Shown: piece after piece, positions 63,126 through 64,000 of the stretch
Position numbering within the stretch: the stretch's first letter is position 1
How the letters are laid out: each line of letters opens with the position of its first letter
From: Bacillota bacterium
GTDB lineage: Bacteria > Bacillota > Bacilli > Alicyclobacillales > SLC66
Direction: 5' to 3'
Assembly: GCA_021820975.1 (NCBI GenBank)
Contig: JAKADA010000005.1
Coordinates: 53,218 to 117,217, forward strand
Length of the DNA stretch: 64,000 nt
Program-made: the position numbers and the translations under genes
Notes under the pieces: generated by a model
Databases searched by the model: none
What the model saw: the letters and a program-made list of their open reading frames with translations, nothing else
What the model was told of the DNA's origin: nothing

Positions 63126-63716
63126 TCACGCACCAGAATGTCTGATGCGGCGTTCTATTTGTTCCCATATGTTGATTAAGGTTAAAATAAAAGGTTTCAC
63201 GTAACGTTGATTTGCTAAAACAGCATAGCCACATAAGATACCAATAACCCATCCTGCCAATACGTCTGTTGGATAATGAACACCAACATAGACTCTTGCG
63301 AAACCGATTAAAAGTGAGAATACGCCAAAGAAAACACCGATTTTTCGGTCATAGACGAAAGCGCCAGCTGCTAAACCCATCGATCCTGTCGTATGATCAC
63401 TCGGAAACGATGCATCAGCTGCATGATGAATCAGGGGTGTCGTATGTAGTGCAACAAAAGGTCTTGTTCGAAACCAGATATGCGAAATAATGATATTGAT
63501 AATAAGCCCAATAACACCAGCTATCACTGCAGAGAGTGCTGCCTCACGGAAGCGTTGTCGATTGTCTGTCTGTCGACCGATAAACCAGATGATCAGTAAA
63601 AATATAGCGTATAAGTATAATCCGTCATTGGCAATATGAATCATCAGCGTATCAAATAGTGCGCTTTTTCCATGCCAGTGTTCTAACGTCATGTACAGAT
63701 TGCTATCCCAACTCAT
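63126..63716 (-). CDS. PAP2-family phosphatase (BcrC-like)
   Basis: A 196-residue integral membrane phosphatase. The three PAP2 motifs are FRTRPF, PSDHTTGSM and RVYVGVHYPTDVLAGW. BcrC-type enzymes dephosphorylate undecaprenyl pyrophosphate, which recycles the wall lipid carrier and gives bacitracin resistance; this substrate is likely but not proven. ATG 63716 has GAGGTG about seven bases upstream. It leads the operon with the ECF sigma factor; B. subtilis bcrC is also ECF-controlled. Confidence 0.9.
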   Translation of the reverse strand: MSWDSNLYMTLEHWHGKSALFDTLMIHIANDGLYLYAIFLLIIWFIGRQTDNRQRFREAALSAVIAGVIGLIINIIISHIWFRTRPFVALHTTPLIHHAADASFPSDHTTGSMGLAAGAFVYDRKIGVFFGVFSLLIGFARVYVGVHYPTDVLAGWVIGILCGYAVLANQRYVKPFILTLINIWEQIERRIRHSGA

Positions 63717-63762
63717 TATACAGCACCTCATTTTATGAAGTATTCCTTACCTGCTACTTAAG

Positions 63763-63788
63763 GACGCATAAAGGGTGGCAAAAGTTCA
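63763..63788 (-). promoter_or_regulatory. ECF-type promoter of the PAP2-sigma operon
   Basis: On the minus strand TGAACT (63788-63783), 16 bases, CGTC (63766-63763) fits the ECF form (TGAAC, 16-17 bases, CGT). It lies about 47 bases before the PAP2 start and suggests autoregulation by the sigma factor two genes downstream. Confidence 0.5.
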
Positions 63789-63824
63789 CCTCTACTAAGC
63801 ATATTACAAAAGTACTTTGCCCTA

Positions 63825-63853
63825 TTGCCATAATACCTTTCTCATGATAGTAT
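63825..63853 (+). promoter_or_regulatory. Likely sigma-A promoter of rnpB
   Basis: TTGCCA (63825-63830), a 17-base spacer and TAGTAT (63848-63853). The start would be about 63860, just before the RNase P RNA. Confidence 0.55.
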
Positions 63854-63865
63854 AGGTAGTCGCAA

Positions 63866-64000
63866 AAGTGAGTGAGGCAGTCGCCGGCACAGTGCCGAAA
63901 GGCCGTGCGGGAGGAAAGTCCGAGCTCCTCAGGGCAGGGTGCTGGGTAACCCCCAGTGAGAGTGATCTTAAGGAAAGTGCCACAGACATGAAGACCGCCG
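63866..64000 (+). ncRNA. rnpB: RNase P RNA (rnpB), class A, 5' part
   Basis: The first ~135 bases of RNase P RNA; the rest is beyond the window. Conserved blocks are GAGGAAAGTCCGAGCTCC (P4 side), GGGCAGGGTGCTGGGTAAC with CCCCCAG, GGAAAGTGCCACAGA, and GACCGCCG. The order and spacing follow the class A (E. coli-like) form: GGGCAGGGTGC directly after GAGCTCC, without the long P5.1/P10.1 insertions of class B found in B. subtilis. The 5' end is placed from the P1 region and is approximate. Confidence 0.92.

Overview
The window reads as chromosomal core sequence of an endospore-forming member of the Bacilli. Evidence for sporulation is an intact sigK, gpr, yqfC/yqfD and a YheC/D-type coat protein. 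Gene order follows the Bacillus subtilis yrrI-alaS-yrzL-yrrK-yrzB-mltG block and the long yqeG-to-trmK block. The visible 5' part of rnpB at the right edge has the compact class A layout rather than the class B layout of Bacillus. Together with intermediate base composition and frequent TTG/GTG starts, this suggests an Alicyclobacillaceae-like lineage (Alicyclobacillus, Sulfoacidibacillus, Ferroacidibacillus type). That placement is inference. No tRNA, CRISPR array, insertion sequence or prophage was seen.

Layout. 1-5689: yrrI (cut by the window edge), a solitary 5S rRNA gene with its own promoter and terminator, then alaS, yrzL, ruvX, yrzB and mltG. 5743-11755: sigK and the yqeG-yqeH-aroE-yhbY-nadD-yqeK-rsfS-yqeM run, mostly with 4-base start/stop overlaps (NAD synthesis, shikimate pathway, ribosome assembly). 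11744-18254: mntR, comEA, an NlpC/P60 wall hydrolase under a c-di-AMP (ydaO-type) riboswitch, a short comEC without its nuclease domain, two tiny ORFs, an NDH-2 gene and holA. 18277-32530: rpsT, gpr, lepA, hemW, the CIRCE-controlled hrcA-grpE-dnaK-dnaJ operon, mnmA and prmA-rsmE-mtaB.

32561-47773 is the least conserved part. It holds a NUDIX domain fused to a DeoC-like domain that has lost both catalytic lysines, a YqeW-type Na/Pi carrier, an RlmI-like methyltransferase, fabH, a MenC/N-acylamino-acid racemase, and a cluster of two glycosyltransferases, a HipA-like kinase, a YheC/D ATP-grasp protein and a 55-residue protein that looks like spore-surface machinery. It continues with an ammonium transporter carrying Glu at the first pore-histidine position, def, a TVP38-type membrane protein and a NYN / DUF294 / DEDDh exonuclease trio.

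47793-61392 returns to core genes: rpsU, yqeY, yqfC, yqfD, phoH, pgpH-type yqfF, ybeY, dgkA, era, yqzL, recO, ppsR, dnaG, rpoD and trmK. 61370-63716 (minus strand) is an envelope-stress-like operon: PAP2 phosphatase, ECF sigma factor, small membrane protein (likely anti-sigma) and a multi-pass membrane protein, with an ECF-type promoter in front. rnpB starts at about 63866 and runs off the end.

Two themes recur. One is cell-envelope control by c-di-AMP: a riboswitch on a wall hydrolase and a membrane HD phosphodiesterase in the same window. The other is sporulation: sigK, gpr with a sigma-G-like promoter, yqfCD and the coat-like cluster. The best candidates for undescribed biology are the NUDIX/pseudo-DeoC fusion and the glycosyltransferase-HipA-YheC/D cluster.
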